DNA of 64,000 nucleotides. Origin: Microbacterium candidum (GTDB taxonomy: Bacteria > Actinomycetota > Actinomycetes > Actinomycetales > Microbacteriaceae). The stretch covers positions 202,808 through 266,807 of the forward strand of contig NZ_JASXSZ010000005.1 in assembly GCF_030315975.1 (NCBI RefSeq), in the 5' to 3' direction. The position numbers and the translations under genes were made by a program. This document shows positions 52,449-60,357 of the stretch, piece by piece; the first letter of the stretch is position 1; every line of letters starts with the position of its first letter. Below the pieces are notes generated by a model. It saw nothing but the letters and a program-made list of their open reading frames with translations. It did no database searches and was not told where the DNA came from.

Positions 52449-54596
52449 TCAGCTCTTGACGCGCTCCTCGAGTTCGGCGATGACCTCGTCGTCGGTCTTG
52501 TCGAGCTCCTCGAGCTCGGCGACGACGTCGTCCTCCGACATCTCACGGTCTGCGCCTTCGGCGTCGAGATCGGCGCGCTCCTGCAGGGCCGACCGCTGCC
52601 GCAGCGGCGGGGCCTTGAAGAAGAACGACAGCACCAGTGCGATCAGCATCACCGTGAGGCCCGTCCAGTAGACGATCCCCGTCGAGGAGGTGAAGCCCGT
52701 GAGGAACTGCACCGACAGCGGCTTGTCCGCGCCGTTCAGGAACGACGTGTCGCTGATGCCCGAGCTGTTCGACGCGCCGTCGCTGCTCTTCAGCTTCTGC
52801 TCGATGGTCGGCTCGACCTTGTCGACGACGGCCTTGCGCTGGTCGGCGTTCGAGTAGTCCACGGCGAGCTTGCCGTCGACCACCGAGACGCCGGCCTTGT
52901 CGGCGGCCTGCTGCAGGGCTGCGGCGGTCGCGTCCGGGAGCGCCTTCGCGACCTGACCCTGGATGACGGTGTCCGCTGCTGCGGCCGGGATGCGACCCGC
53001 TGCGACCTGCTGGTCGACCGCCGCGGTCACCTTGGCCGTCACGGCCGTCTTGACGCCGGCGCTGACCTGAGCGGTCGCCTGGTCGAGGCCTTCCTGGGTG
53101 CCCTTCTCGATGGGGCCGGTGATCTTCGACCACATCTGGTCCATGATCGGCTTGTTGTTCGCCTTGTCCGCGACCGCCGGGTTCATGGCCGCATCCAGCG
53201 CGGCCGTCAGCTGGGCCTTGTCGGTCATCGCCGTGTTGATGTGCGTCGGCATGACCGAGAACAGGATCGACAGCAGCACCGCGGTGCCGAGCGTTCCGCC
53301 GATCTGACGGAAGAACGTCGACGCGCTCGTGGCGACACCCATGTCACGCGGATCGACCGCGCCCTGGGTGGCGAGCGTGAGGGCCTGCTGGATCATGCCG
53401 AGCCCGAGGCCGACGAGCACCATGATCCCCGCGAGGAACCAGATCGACGAGTCGACCTTCAGCATCGTGAGGAGGCCGTAGCCGACCGCGACGAGGGCGA
53501 TGCCCGCCGTCGGGAACCAGCGGTACTTGCCCGTCTTCGAGATGAAGACACCCGAGCCGATCGAGGCCACCATGAGCCCGCCGATCATCGGCAGCATCGC
53601 GAATCCGGATGCGGTCGGGTCGAGGCCGACCACGATCTGCAGGTACAGCGGGATCGTCAGCATCGCGCCGAACATGCCGAAACCGACGAGGAAGCCGAGG
53701 ACGGTCGCCATCGAGAAGGTGCCGGAGCGGAAGAGCTTCAGCGGGATGATGGCATCCTCGCGCATGCGCCATTCGATGAGGAGGAACGCGACGAGCCCCA
53801 GGCCGCCGATCACGTAGCAGGCGATGGATGCCGTCGACGTCCAGCCCCACACGCGCCCCTGCTCCGCCACCAGGAGGAACGGGACGAGCGCGACGATGAC
53901 TGCGGCTGCGCCGAACCAGTCGATGCGCGGCTTGGCGTGATCCTTGCCGAACGTGGGCAGGTGCAGGAATGTCCACACCATGATGAACGCGACGATGCCG
54001 ATCGGCACGTTGATGAGGAACACCCAGCGCCAGCCGGTGATGCCGAGGATCGTGTCGGCACCGGCGAAGACGCCGCCGATGAGCGGACCGATCACCGACG
54101 AGATGCCGAAGACCGCGAGGAAGAAGCCCTGGTACTTGGCGCGCTCGCGGGGAGCGAGCATGTCGCCCATGATCGCGAGGGGGAGTGACATCAGGGCGCC
54201 GGCACCGATTCCTTGGAAGGCGCGGAACGCGGCGAGCTCCACCATCGACGTGGAGAAGCTGGACAGGAGCGACCCGACGACGAAGATCGCGATGCCGAGC
54301 AGGTACAGCGGACGGCGTCCGAAGATGTCGGACAGCTTGCCGTAGATCGGCACCATGATCGTCGAGGTGATCATGTATGCGGTCGTGACCCAGGCCTGCT
54401 GGTCGAGACCGTGGAGATCGTCGCCGATGGTGCGGATGGCGGTCGACACGATCGTCTGATCGAGCGACGCGAGGAACATGCCGGCCATGAGGCCGACGAC
54501 CACCAGCATGATCTGCCGGTGCGTCATGATCGGAGCCCCGATCTTGCGTCGGGGTGCGCCCACGGTGGGTGTGGGGGCTGTGGCGGTTGAAGACAT
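52449..54596 (-). CDS. DHA2 family MFS multidrug exporter (14 helices) with large late insertion
   Basis: A 715-residue drug:H+ antiporter of the EmrB/QacA type. The motif LDQTIVSTAIRTIGDDL in helix 1, the A-motif YGKLSDIFGRRP and GIGAGALMSLPLAIMGDM are present. Thirteen helices run to about residue 465. A polar, Ala/Gln/Lys-rich helical segment of about 170 residues (roughly 470-640) then separates them from the last membrane helix (about 655-678), and an acidic coiled-coil-like tail ends the protein. Start taken at ATG 54596; ATG 54599 is adjacent. The substrate is unknown; a TetR gene follows in the operon. Confidence 0.92.
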   Translation of the reverse strand: MSSTATAPTPTVGAPRRKIGAPIMTHRQIMLVVVGLMAGMFLASLDQTIVSTAIRTIGDDLHGLDQQAWVTTAYMITSTIMVPIYGKLSDIFGRRPLYLLGIAIFVVGSLLSSFSTSMVELAAFRAFQGIGAGALMSLPLAIMGDMLAPRERAKYQGFFLAVFGISSVIGPLIGGVFAGADTILGITGWRWVFLINVPIGIVAFIMVWTFLHLPTFGKDHAKPRIDWFGAAAVIVALVPFLLVAEQGRVWGWTSTASIACYVIGGLGLVAFLLIEWRMREDAIIPLKLFRSGTFSMATVLGFLVGFGMFGAMLTIPLYLQIVVGLDPTASGFAMLPMIGGLMVASIGSGVFISKTGKYRWFPTAGIALVAVGYGLLTMLKVDSSIWFLAGIMVLVGLGLGMIQQALTLATQGAVDPRDMGVATSASTFFRQIGGTLGTAVLLSILFSVMPTHINTAMTDKAQLTAALDAAMNPAVADKANNKPIMDQMWSKITGPIEKGTQEGLDQATAQVSAGVKTAVTAKVTAAVDQQVAAGRIPAAAADTVIQGQVAKALPDATAAALQQAADKAGVSVVDGKLAVDYSNADQRKAVVDKVEPTIEQKLKSSDGASNSSGISDTSFLNGADKPLSVQFLTGFTSSTGIVYWTGLTVMLIALVLSFFFKAPPLRQRSALQERADLDAEGADREMSEDDVVAELEELDKTDDEVIAELEERVKS

Positions 54597-54930
54597 CATC
54601 TTCCTTCGTAAGATTGCGTGACTACATTTTTGCAGTCATGCATTCACGAATAGGATCAGAATCTTGCATTCATGCAGAATTCCCAGGATGCGTGGAATGC
54701 GGCCTCCAGCTGGGCGAGCAGCTTCTTCTGCGATCAGTGCCATGGAGTCCGCCCTCCCCGGACGAGGTGGGAGAGGGCATCCCTGCGGGGTCTGATGCCG
54801 GCGCGACCGCCGCGCAGGAGCACCTTATGGACTTGCTGAGTGCGGCGGGGTCGGCCGCATCCACGGCTCTAGGCTGACGCCGCGATCGCTCGCATCGGGG
54901 CGGGCGGCGACCGAACAGTGAGGTGGGCGT
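54597..54930. other. Gene-free 334-bp region between the MFS exporter and G1 peptidase genes
   Basis: The first 80 bases are AT-rich and hold the exporter promoter and its twin palindromes. The remaining 250 bases carry no gene I can support. An open plus-strand stretch from 54638 to 54877 exists but lacks a ribosome site, a fold or a consistent codon bias, and its first part overlaps the palindromes. Confidence 0.5.
54631..54676. promoter_or_regulatory. Twin 12-bp palindromes, likely TetR operators of the exporter operon
   Basis: TGCAGTCATGCA at 54631-54642 and TGCATTCATGCA at 54665-54676 differ by one base and start 34 bases apart. The second is a perfect palindrome around TC. They lie 35-80 bases before the MFS start in an AT-rich promoter. 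Paired palindromes of this kind are usual TetR-family targets. Confidence 0.65.
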
Positions 54931-55701
54931 ATGTTCTTGCGATCTGCGGTGGCGACGATCTCGGCGGCGGGCCTGGCGGCCGCGACGCTTCTGGCTCCGG
55001 TGGCGGCGGACGCAGGGGCGGTGTTCCATAAGCCGCGGATACCCAGCAGCTCCCACGTGTCGGGCAACACGGGCTGGTCATCGACGAACTGGTCGGGCGC
55101 GGCCGAGACCGGGTCGGGCTACACCTCCATCACCGGAAAGTGGAGCGTTCCAGCAGTCTCGGCGACGAAGTCGGCGAGCTACTCCTCGAACTGGATCGGC
55201 ATCGACGGATACAACAATTCGAACCTCATCCAGACCGGGACGGAATCCGACTACTACAACGGCTCCGCGCACTACGCGGTGTGGTGGGAGATCCTCCCCG
55301 CAGCCGAGACACCGATCGCTTCGATGACGGTGAGCCCGGGAGACAAGATGTCGGCTTCGATCGTGAAGGGAGGCGGCACGAGCTGGACGATCACGATCAA
55401 CGACGACACGAAAGGCACGTCGTTCACGACCGTGCAGAACTACACCGGCCCCGGAACTTCTGCCGAGTGGATCGAAGAGGCCCCCACGGTCGGCGGACGC
55501 GTTGCGACGCTTGCGAACTACGGGCTGGCGACATTCGACTCCGGCACTGTCAACAACGGCAACCCCAAGCTGACGGCCGCGGACATGGGCGTGATGACGT
55601 CACGGCGGGGGCAGATCTCCACGCCGTCCGCGCCTGACTCCGACACAGACGGCTTCAATGTCGCCTACGGCCCGACGGCGCCTCTGGTGCCCGGCAGCTG
55701 A
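54931..55701 (+). CDS. Secreted G1 family (glutamic) endopeptidase
   Basis: A 256-residue exported protein. A signal peptide (about residues 1-30) precedes the eqolisin beta-sandwich: GWSSTNWSGAAETGSGYTSI, the Gln motif IGIDGYNNSNLIQTGTE (Q101 catalytic candidate), ITINDDTKGTSFTT, and the Glu motif AEWIEEAPT (E179-E183). Glutamic peptidases cleave proteins at acid pH with a Gln-Glu pair. GAGGTGG lies just before the ATG. Codon third positions are less GC-rich than in neighbouring genes, which hints at transfer. A strong terminator follows. Confidence 0.85.
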   Translation: MFLRSAVATISAAGLAAATLLAPVAADAGAVFHKPRIPSSSHVSGNTGWSSTNWSGAAETGSGYTSITGKWSVPAVSATKSASYSSNWIGIDGYNNSNLIQTGTESDYYNGSAHYAVWWEILPAAETPIASMTVSPGDKMSASIVKGGGTSWTITINDDTKGTSFTTVQNYTGPGTSAEWIEEAPTVGGRVATLANYGLATFDSGTVNNGNPKLTAADMGVMTSRRGQISTPSAPDSDTDGFNVAYGPTAPLVPGS

Positions 55702-56116
55702 CCCGATCGACCATCGGCGCGCGGCGGGAGAGCTTCCCGCCGCGCGCCGATGCCGCCCGGCGCGGGGGGCGGTCACCCGGCGAGGCGCAGTGCCGCATGA
55801 TCTCTGCGGTGTGGCGCAGGCAGGCCGTGTCGTACTGCGACACCGTGGCGGTGCTGTTCGAATGCGCCAGCGAGGCGGTGCCGGGGTTCCCGGCGTAGTG
55901 GAGCCCGGCCGTGCCGTTCGGATTGAACGGCGATCCGTTCGCGCTCGCGGAACGGCCGGGGGAGTCCATCGTCGCCGGGGAGCTGTAACACGTGTTGGTC
56001 GGTGCGCCGTTGTGACCGGTGGTGGGGTTCTCGAGCGCCAGCGCGGGTGCCTGGATGGTGAGGATCGCGATCGCCGCCGCGCCCAGCGCGGCGAGGATCC
56101 TTGTTCGGGTCTGCAT
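55655..56116 (-). CDS. Small secreted protein, unknown; C-terminus doubtful
   Basis: The N-terminal about 108 residues look real: signal peptide (residues 1-28, ending ALALE), then a Gly/Asn/Ser-rich segment with TCYSSPATMDSP and SQYDTACLRHT, whose two cysteines may pair. The open frame then continues through a Pro/Arg-rich stretch and across the terminator at 55712-55752 into the peptidase gene's 3' end. This suggests the true stop has been lost, perhaps by frameshift; another frame stops at 55773. No family recognised. Confidence 0.45.
   Translation of the reverse strand: MQTRTRILAALGAAAIAILTIQAPALALENPTTGHNGAPTNTCYSSPATMDSPGRSASANGSPFNPNGTAGLHYAGNPGTASLAHSNSTATVSQYDTACLRHTAEIMRHCASPGDRPPRRAASARGGKLSRRAPMVDRVSCRAPEAPSGRRRH
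55712..55752. terminator. Strong hairpin terminator after the G1 peptidase gene
   Basis: At least 16 perfectly paired bases (TCGGCGCGCGGCGGGA and complement, extendable by two pairs) with a five-base loop, 10 bases past the peptidase stop. It probably also ends the converging small secreted protein gene. Confidence 0.85.
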
Positions 56117-56195
56117 GACTCCTCCTCGGGTTCATGCTTCGGGGCTCGCGGGCGCGGGCCCTCCCCGGAGTCACGTCGTCCGGGTGCGGAACGGT

Positions 56196-56729
56196 TCAGC
56201 TCTCGCCGGGAACGGCGGGCGCGTCACGGTGGAAGACCCAGGCGATCGTTCCGCGCCATGTGTCGCGCAGCTCACGTCCGCGCCGCCACTCGCGCCATGT
56301 CAGCCAGATGATGACGGCATCGAACACCGTCAGCACCGCGACACCGATCGACGGCTTCGTGATGAGCTCGTAGATCTGGAACACGAGGAACGCGCCGAGC
56401 GCCGCCATCGCCCACGGATAGATCCGCCGCGAGCCGATGAGCAGCGCGATGACGATCGCGATCTTCACCGCTCCGTGCAGGAGCAGATACGCGGCGACGA
56501 ACGCCAGGCCGCTCGACCCCACATGCGCGACGCCGTGGATCAGCAGGTTCGCGATGAGATCGTGCGGGTCTTCGCTGAGTTCCTTCGCCGTGAGCGCGCC
56601 GATCGCCCCGACGAGCTTCGCAGGCGTGACGAACAGCAGCACGACCCCGCCGATGAGCTCGACCAGCCCGTCGAGCCCCTTGAACAGGACTCCGACGAGG
56701 AAGACGAGATCGAGCACGCGTTCTTTCAT
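56196..56729 (-). CDS. DUF2127 membrane protein
   Basis: A 177-residue protein with about four membrane helices matching DUF2127: KERVLDLVFLVGVLFKGLDGLVELIGGVVLL at the start, HGAVKIAIVIALL in the middle, and the closing YELITKPSIGVAVLTVFDAVIIWLTWREWR. The start at ATG 56729 has GGAGGG six bases upstream; an in-frame ATG seven codons earlier does not. Function unknown. Confidence 0.85.
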   Translation of the reverse strand: MKERVLDLVFLVGVLFKGLDGLVELIGGVVLLFVTPAKLVGAIGALTAKELSEDPHDLIANLLIHGVAHVGSSGLAFVAAYLLLHGAVKIAIVIALLIGSRRIYPWAMAALGAFLVFQIYELITKPSIGVAVLTVFDAVIIWLTWREWRRGRELRDTWRGTIAWVFHRDAPAVPGES

Positions 56730-56826
56730 GGCACCCTCCGCGACCAGCATTCCACCGGTGCAGGAGGATGACCTCTCTCAGCCGGTGACGCGCCCGTCGC
56801 GCGAGCGTCCGGAGTAGGTTCGCAGC

Positions 56827-57147
56827 ATGGCGGGGGAGAAGGCCCACGATGAGCTGGCGGACGCGCTGCGCCGCCGCATCCGCGAGTCGGGCGTGATCGC
56901 GGCCGACCTCCGGGCGGCGATCCTCGCGGGCGGAGAGGACGCTGCCGAGCCGTTCCGCAGCCTCGCCCGCACCGTCGAGGACTCGTCGTACCGCGTCACC
57001 GACGCGCAGGTGGTGGAGGTGCGGGAGTCCGCGGGATCGGAGAGGGCCGCGTTCGAGGTGGTCATGACGGCGAGTGCGGCCGCGGGCCTGCGGCGGTGGG
57101 ATGCGGCATTCCGGGCGATCGCGGAGGCGACGGATGCGTCTGCCTGA
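56827..57147 (+). CDS. Hypothetical helical protein paired with AhpD-like gene
   Basis: A 106-residue, mostly alpha-helical, soluble protein (charged Ala/Arg/Glu-rich) with no recognised domain. It overlaps the following AhpD-like gene by 14 bases, so they are translated together. TAGGTT exactly six bases before the ATG marks a leaderless start and supports it as a real gene. Confidence 0.65.
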   Translation: MAGEKAHDELADALRRRIRESGVIAADLRAAILAGGEDAAEPFRSLARTVEDSSYRVTDAQVVEVRESAGSERAAFEVVMTASAAAGLRRWDAAFRAIAEATDASA

Positions 57148-57709
57148 GATCGAGCGCGGCGACACCCTGGCGCACCGACTGCTGATCCGGATGATCTCGC
57201 GGATGAGCGGATACCGACTCCCCGACGCTGCGCGCGTCGCGTTCTACGACACCGCGTACGCCGGCCCGGCGCTCGGGGCCTGGACGCAGGCGACCATGCG
57301 CGGCCCGAGCTCGTGGTCGGTGTCGGAGCGCGAGCTCATGGCAGCGCAGATCGCGAGCTGGAACTCCTGTCCGTTCTGCGTCGGCGCGCACGGTGCGATC
57401 GCGGTGAAGGGCATGGATCGAGCCCTCGTCGACGCCGTGCTCGCCGACTACCGCGCCGCGCCGATCTCCGATCGCCTTCGGGCTGCGCTCGCGTTCCTCG
57501 ATCGCATGACCAACCACAGCGTCACCGCGGACGATGCTCGCGCGGCCCTCGATGCCGGCCTGAGCGTGCAGGACCTGGAGGATGCGGCCGCCGTCGGCGC
57601 CGTCTTCGCGATCATCACGCGCAACGCCAACGCGCTGGACTACGAGATCCCGTCCGCGGCGGACTTCGACCGCGCGGCGGACATGCTGCTCAAGCGCGGG
57701 TACGGCTAG
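57134..57709 (+). CDS. Carboxymuconolactone decarboxylase / AhpD-like protein
   Basis: A 191-residue alkylhydroperoxidase-fold protein. The redox pair is C79-P-F-C82 with H86 (SCPFCVGAH), the AhpD proton-relay motif. Peroxidase or thiol-reductant function is likely; it is not a true muconolactone decarboxylase. ATG 57134 has GGAGG six bases upstream, lying inside the end of the preceding gene. Confidence 0.87.
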   Translation: MRLPEIERGDTLAHRLLIRMISRMSGYRLPDAARVAFYDTAYAGPALGAWTQATMRGPSSWSVSERELMAAQIASWNSCPFCVGAHGAIAVKGMDRALVDAVLADYRAAPISDRLRAALAFLDRMTNHSVTADDARAALDAGLSVQDLEDAAAVGAVFAIITRNANALDYEIPSAADFDRAADMLLKRGYG

Positions 57710-57857
57710 ACCGCGGGGTCGTACACGAACTGCCGCACCTGCTGCGGGGGCGCCGGCGGGCGGCCGCGATCTTCGCCGCCGATCGCTGCGCCTTCCTCGC
57801 GCGTCTCCACATCGATGATCATCATTCGCCGTCGAGCAGCGGATACCCTTCCCGAAC

Positions 57858-57896
57858 GCGATATATCGTGTTAGCGTCACGCTCACGATATATCGC
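57858..57896. promoter_or_regulatory. Inverted repeat GCGATATATCGTG/CACGATATATCGC upstream of padR
   Basis: Perfect 13-bp arms separated by 13 bases; each arm contains its own palindrome CGATATATCG. It lies 96-134 bases before padR in the 282-bp gene-free gap. AT-rich, promoter-like spacing. Candidate site for a regulator of the PadR operon. Confidence 0.6.
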
Positions 57897-57927
57897 GAAA
57901 AATTCTTGCTAATCAGTGTTGCTAAGT

Positions 57928-57983
57928 ACCGGTACTCAGTGTTACTGTCTACCAGTAGTCAACATCACTGAGTAGCAGGAAGG
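57928..57983. promoter_or_regulatory. Candidate PadR operators
   Basis: AGTACCGGTACT is a perfect 12-bp palindrome (about 57928-57939). TACTCAGTGTT and, on the other strand, the related TACTCAGTGATGTT form an inverted repeat running up to the padR ribosome site. PadR proteins bind such TACT/AGTA repeats at their own promoters. Confidence 0.5.
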
Positions 57984-57991
57984 AGAGGGCG

Positions 57992-58333
57992 ATGGGCAAG
58001 CAGGCGACGGAGATGCTCAAGGGCGTCTTGGAGGGCATCGTCCTCGCGGTCCTGTCGACGCGTCCCGCCTACGGGTACGAGATCACGAGCGAACTGCGCG
58101 AGCGCGGATTCGCCGACATCGTCGAGGGCACGATCTACGCGGTCCTCGTGCGGATCGAGCAGAAGGGCCTCGTCGACATCGAGAAGGTGCCGTCGGAGAA
58201 GGGGCCGCCGCGCAAGGTCTACACGCTCAACGCGCAAGGGCGCGAGCAGCTGGCCGAGTTCTGGGAGACCTGGAGTCTCCTCGCCGGCCGCATGGAACAG
58301 ATTCACCGGGAACACAACGAGGAAGAGAACTGA
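57992..58333 (+). CDS. PadR family transcriptional regulator
   Basis: A 113-residue PadR regulator of the short (s2) type. The winged helix reads LEGIVLAVLSTRPAYGYEITSELRERGFADIVEGTIYAVLVRIEQKGLVDI, then the wing EKGPPRKVYTLNAQGREQL, and a C-terminal dimer helix. AAGGAGAG lies about eight bases before the ATG. It opens the DUF1048-ABC exporter operon and, like LmrR/LadR types, should repress it until a drug binds. Confidence 0.93.
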   Translation: MGKQATEMLKGVLEGIVLAVLSTRPAYGYEITSELRERGFADIVEGTIYAVLVRIEQKGLVDIEKVPSEKGPPRKVYTLNAQGREQLAEFWETWSLLAGRMEQIHREHNEEEN

Positions 58334-58334
58334 G

Positions 58335-58697
58335 ATGGCCAACTGGATCGAAGCCCTCACGGGCTCGCTGGAGCAGAAGAAGCAGTACAAGCAGTACAAG
58401 GCCCGCATGGAGGCGCTTCCGGAGCCGTACGCGACCGCGTCCAAGGCCGTGCAGCGCTACTTCATGTACTACGGCGGCGTCACCGACGGCGAGACGCTCA
58501 TCACGATGATGGGCGACCAGGTCGAGCTCTTCGAGCGCGCGGCCGCCGACGGCACGCCGCTGCGCGAGATCGTCACCGACGACCCTGTGGAGTTCGCCGA
58601 GACGTTCGCACGGTCGTACGCCGGCACGCAGTGGATCGACAAGGAGCGCGCCCGCCTCGCCAAGTCGATCGAGGACGCAGAGCGGAAGGAGAAGTGA
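58335..58697 (+). CDS. DUF1048 domain-containing protein
   Basis: A 120-residue soluble helical protein of DUF1048 (WIEALTGSLEQKKQYKQYKARMEALPEPYATASKAVQRYFMYYG). It starts one base after padR and ends one base before the ABC gene. The family regularly sits between PadR and ABC exporter genes, so it may be an accessory of the repressor or the transporter; the mechanism is unknown. Confidence 0.88.
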   Translation: MANWIEALTGSLEQKKQYKQYKARMEALPEPYATASKAVQRYFMYYGGVTDGETLITMMGDQVELFERAAADGTPLREIVTDDPVEFAETFARSYAGTQWIDKERARLAKSIEDAERKEK

Positions 58698-58698
58698 C

Positions 58699-59502
58699 AT
58701 GGATGCCGCCATCCACATCCAGGGACTCACGAAGTCCTACAAGGACCTGCATGTCCTGAAGGGCGTCGACTTCGACGTCGCACGGGGGAGCATCTTCGCC
58801 CTCCTCGGTTCGAACGGAGCGGGCAAGACCACGGTCATCCGCATCCTCTCAACCCTCCTGAAGGCCGACGGCGGAACCGCCGCAGTCAACGGGTTCGACG
58901 TCGCCAAGCAGCCGCAGCGGGCTCGCGAGGCCATCAGCCTGACGGGCCAGTTCGCGGCCGTCGACGAGGTCCTCAGCGGAAGGGAGAACCTCGTCCTCAT
59001 CGCCCAGCTGCGTCACCTGAAGAACCCGGGGAAGATCGCGGACGATCTGCTCGCCCGGTTCTCGCTCACGGAGGCCGGCGGCCGCAAGGTCTCCACGTAC
59101 TCCGGCGGGATGCGACGCCGGCTCGACATCGCGATGAGCCTCATCGGCAACCCACCGGTGATCTTCCTGGACGAGCCCACGACGGGTCTCGACCCCGCGG
59201 CCCGCATCGAGGTGTGGGATGCCGTCAAGGAACTCGCGCGCGGCGGCACCACCGTGCTGCTGACCACCCAGTACCTCGACGAGGCGGAGCAGCTCGCCGA
59301 CCGGATCGCGATCCTCCACGAGGGCACGATCATCGTCGAAGGCACGCTCGCGGAGCTCAAGCAGCTGCTGCCGCCCGCGAAGGTCGAGTACATCGAGAAG
59401 CAGCCGAGCCTGGAGGACGTGTTCTTCGCTCTGACCGGCGAGCGGGACGGCGAAACGGAAGAGACCGCCAAGGCGGCCGAGACACGAAAGGCACGATCAT
59501 GA
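58699..59502 (+). CDS. ABC exporter ATP-binding protein (DrrA-like)
   Basis: A 267-residue ATPase. Walker A is GSNGAGKTT, the signature is YSGGMRRRLDIAMSL, Walker B is VIFLDEPTTGLDP, and the switch His is replaced by Gln in LLTTQYLDEAEQ, as in DrrA. The C-terminal extension (about residues 215-255) carries LPPAKVEYIEKQPSLEDVFFALTG, typical of daunorubicin-resistance exporters. Coupled by ATGA to its permease. Confidence 0.94.
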   Translation: MDAAIHIQGLTKSYKDLHVLKGVDFDVARGSIFALLGSNGAGKTTVIRILSTLLKADGGTAAVNGFDVAKQPQRAREAISLTGQFAAVDEVLSGRENLVLIAQLRHLKNPGKIADDLLARFSLTEAGGRKVSTYSGGMRRRLDIAMSLIGNPPVIFLDEPTTGLDPAARIEVWDAVKELARGGTTVLLTTQYLDEAEQLADRIAILHEGTIIVEGTLAELKQLLPPAKVEYIEKQPSLEDVFFALTGERDGETEETAKAAETRKARS

Positions 59503-60305
59503 CCACCGCAACCGTCACAGCACCGGCCGCCACGGGCTCGGGTGCGCGCTTCTTCAGCGACACGGCCGTGCTCACGGGCCGCTCCCTCAAGCACGTCACC
59601 CGCAGTCTCGACACGATCCTCACGACCGTGGCGACGCCGATCGCGCTGATGCTGATCTTCGTCTACGTGTTCGGCGGAGCGATCAACACCGGCACGGAGG
59701 GCGGGTCGTACATCGACTACATGCTCCCCGGCATCCTGCTGATCACGATCGCATCCGGTGTCGCCTACACGGCGTTCCGCCTGTTCACCGATCTGCAGAG
59801 CGGCATCTTCGAGCGGTTCCAGTCGCTGCCGATCGCCCGGTCGGGTGTCCTGTGGGCCCACGTCCTGACGTCGCTGGTGGCGAACATCCTGTCGCTCGTG
59901 GTCGTCTTCGCCGTCGCGTTCATCATGGGATTCCGTACCGGGGCGAGTGTCGCAGCGTGGTTCGGGGTCGCCGGCATCCTGCTCCTGTTCACCCTGGCGC
60001 TGACGTGGCTCGCCGTGATCCCGGGGCTGACGGCGAAGACGGTGGACGGTGCGAGCGCGTTCTCGTACCCGCTCATCTTCCTGCCGTTCATCAGCTCGGC
60101 GTTCGTCCCGACAGAGACGATGCCGCCGCTGGTCCAGTGGTTCGCCGAGCACCAGCCGGTGACATCCATCGTGAACTCGATCCGCGCGCTATTCGCGCAG
60201 CAGCCCGTGGGCAGCGACATCTGGATCGCGCTCGCCTGGATGCTGGGCATCCTCATCGTCGCCTACATCGTGTCGATGCGGATCTACCACCGCAAGATCA
60301 GCTGA
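59499..60305 (+). CDS. ABC-2 type exporter permease (DrrB-like)
   Basis: A 268-residue permease with six membrane helices. The ABC-2 signature segments are DLQSGIFERFQSLPIARSGVLWAHV (coupling helix) and FISSAFVPTETMPPLVQWFAEHQPVT. With the upstream ATPase it makes a drug exporter of the DrrAB type. The ATG overlaps the ATPase stop. A hairpin terminator follows. Confidence 0.93.
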   Translation: MTTATVTAPAATGSGARFFSDTAVLTGRSLKHVTRSLDTILTTVATPIALMLIFVYVFGGAINTGTEGGSYIDYMLPGILLITIASGVAYTAFRLFTDLQSGIFERFQSLPIARSGVLWAHVLTSLVANILSLVVVFAVAFIMGFRTGASVAAWFGVAGILLLFTLALTWLAVIPGLTAKTVDGASAFSYPLIFLPFISSAFVPTETMPPLVQWFAEHQPVTSIVNSIRALFAQQPVGSDIWIALAWMLGILIVAYIVSMRIYHRKIS

Positions 60306-60316
60306 CAACTCGCGAA

Positions 60317-60357
60317 GAACGGGGCTCGCATCCGGATCATGGATGCGGGCCCCTTCG
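60317..60357. terminator. Terminator between the ABC permease and TetR genes
   Basis: A stem of about 15 bp with one mismatch (ACGGGGCTCGCATCC against GGATGCGGGCCCCTT), 11 bases past the permease stop and reaching the end of the converging TetR gene (stop at 60358). Confidence 0.75.

Noticed and set aside
52212-54188. Long open frame of 658 codons on the plus strand
   Set aside because: It is the antisense shadow of the DHA2 exporter gene; its product is a charged His/Asp/Arg-rich string without a fold.
54638-54877. Possible small gene of about 80 codons upstream of the G1 peptidase
   Set aside because: No ribosome site or recognisable fold, and it begins inside the exporter operators.
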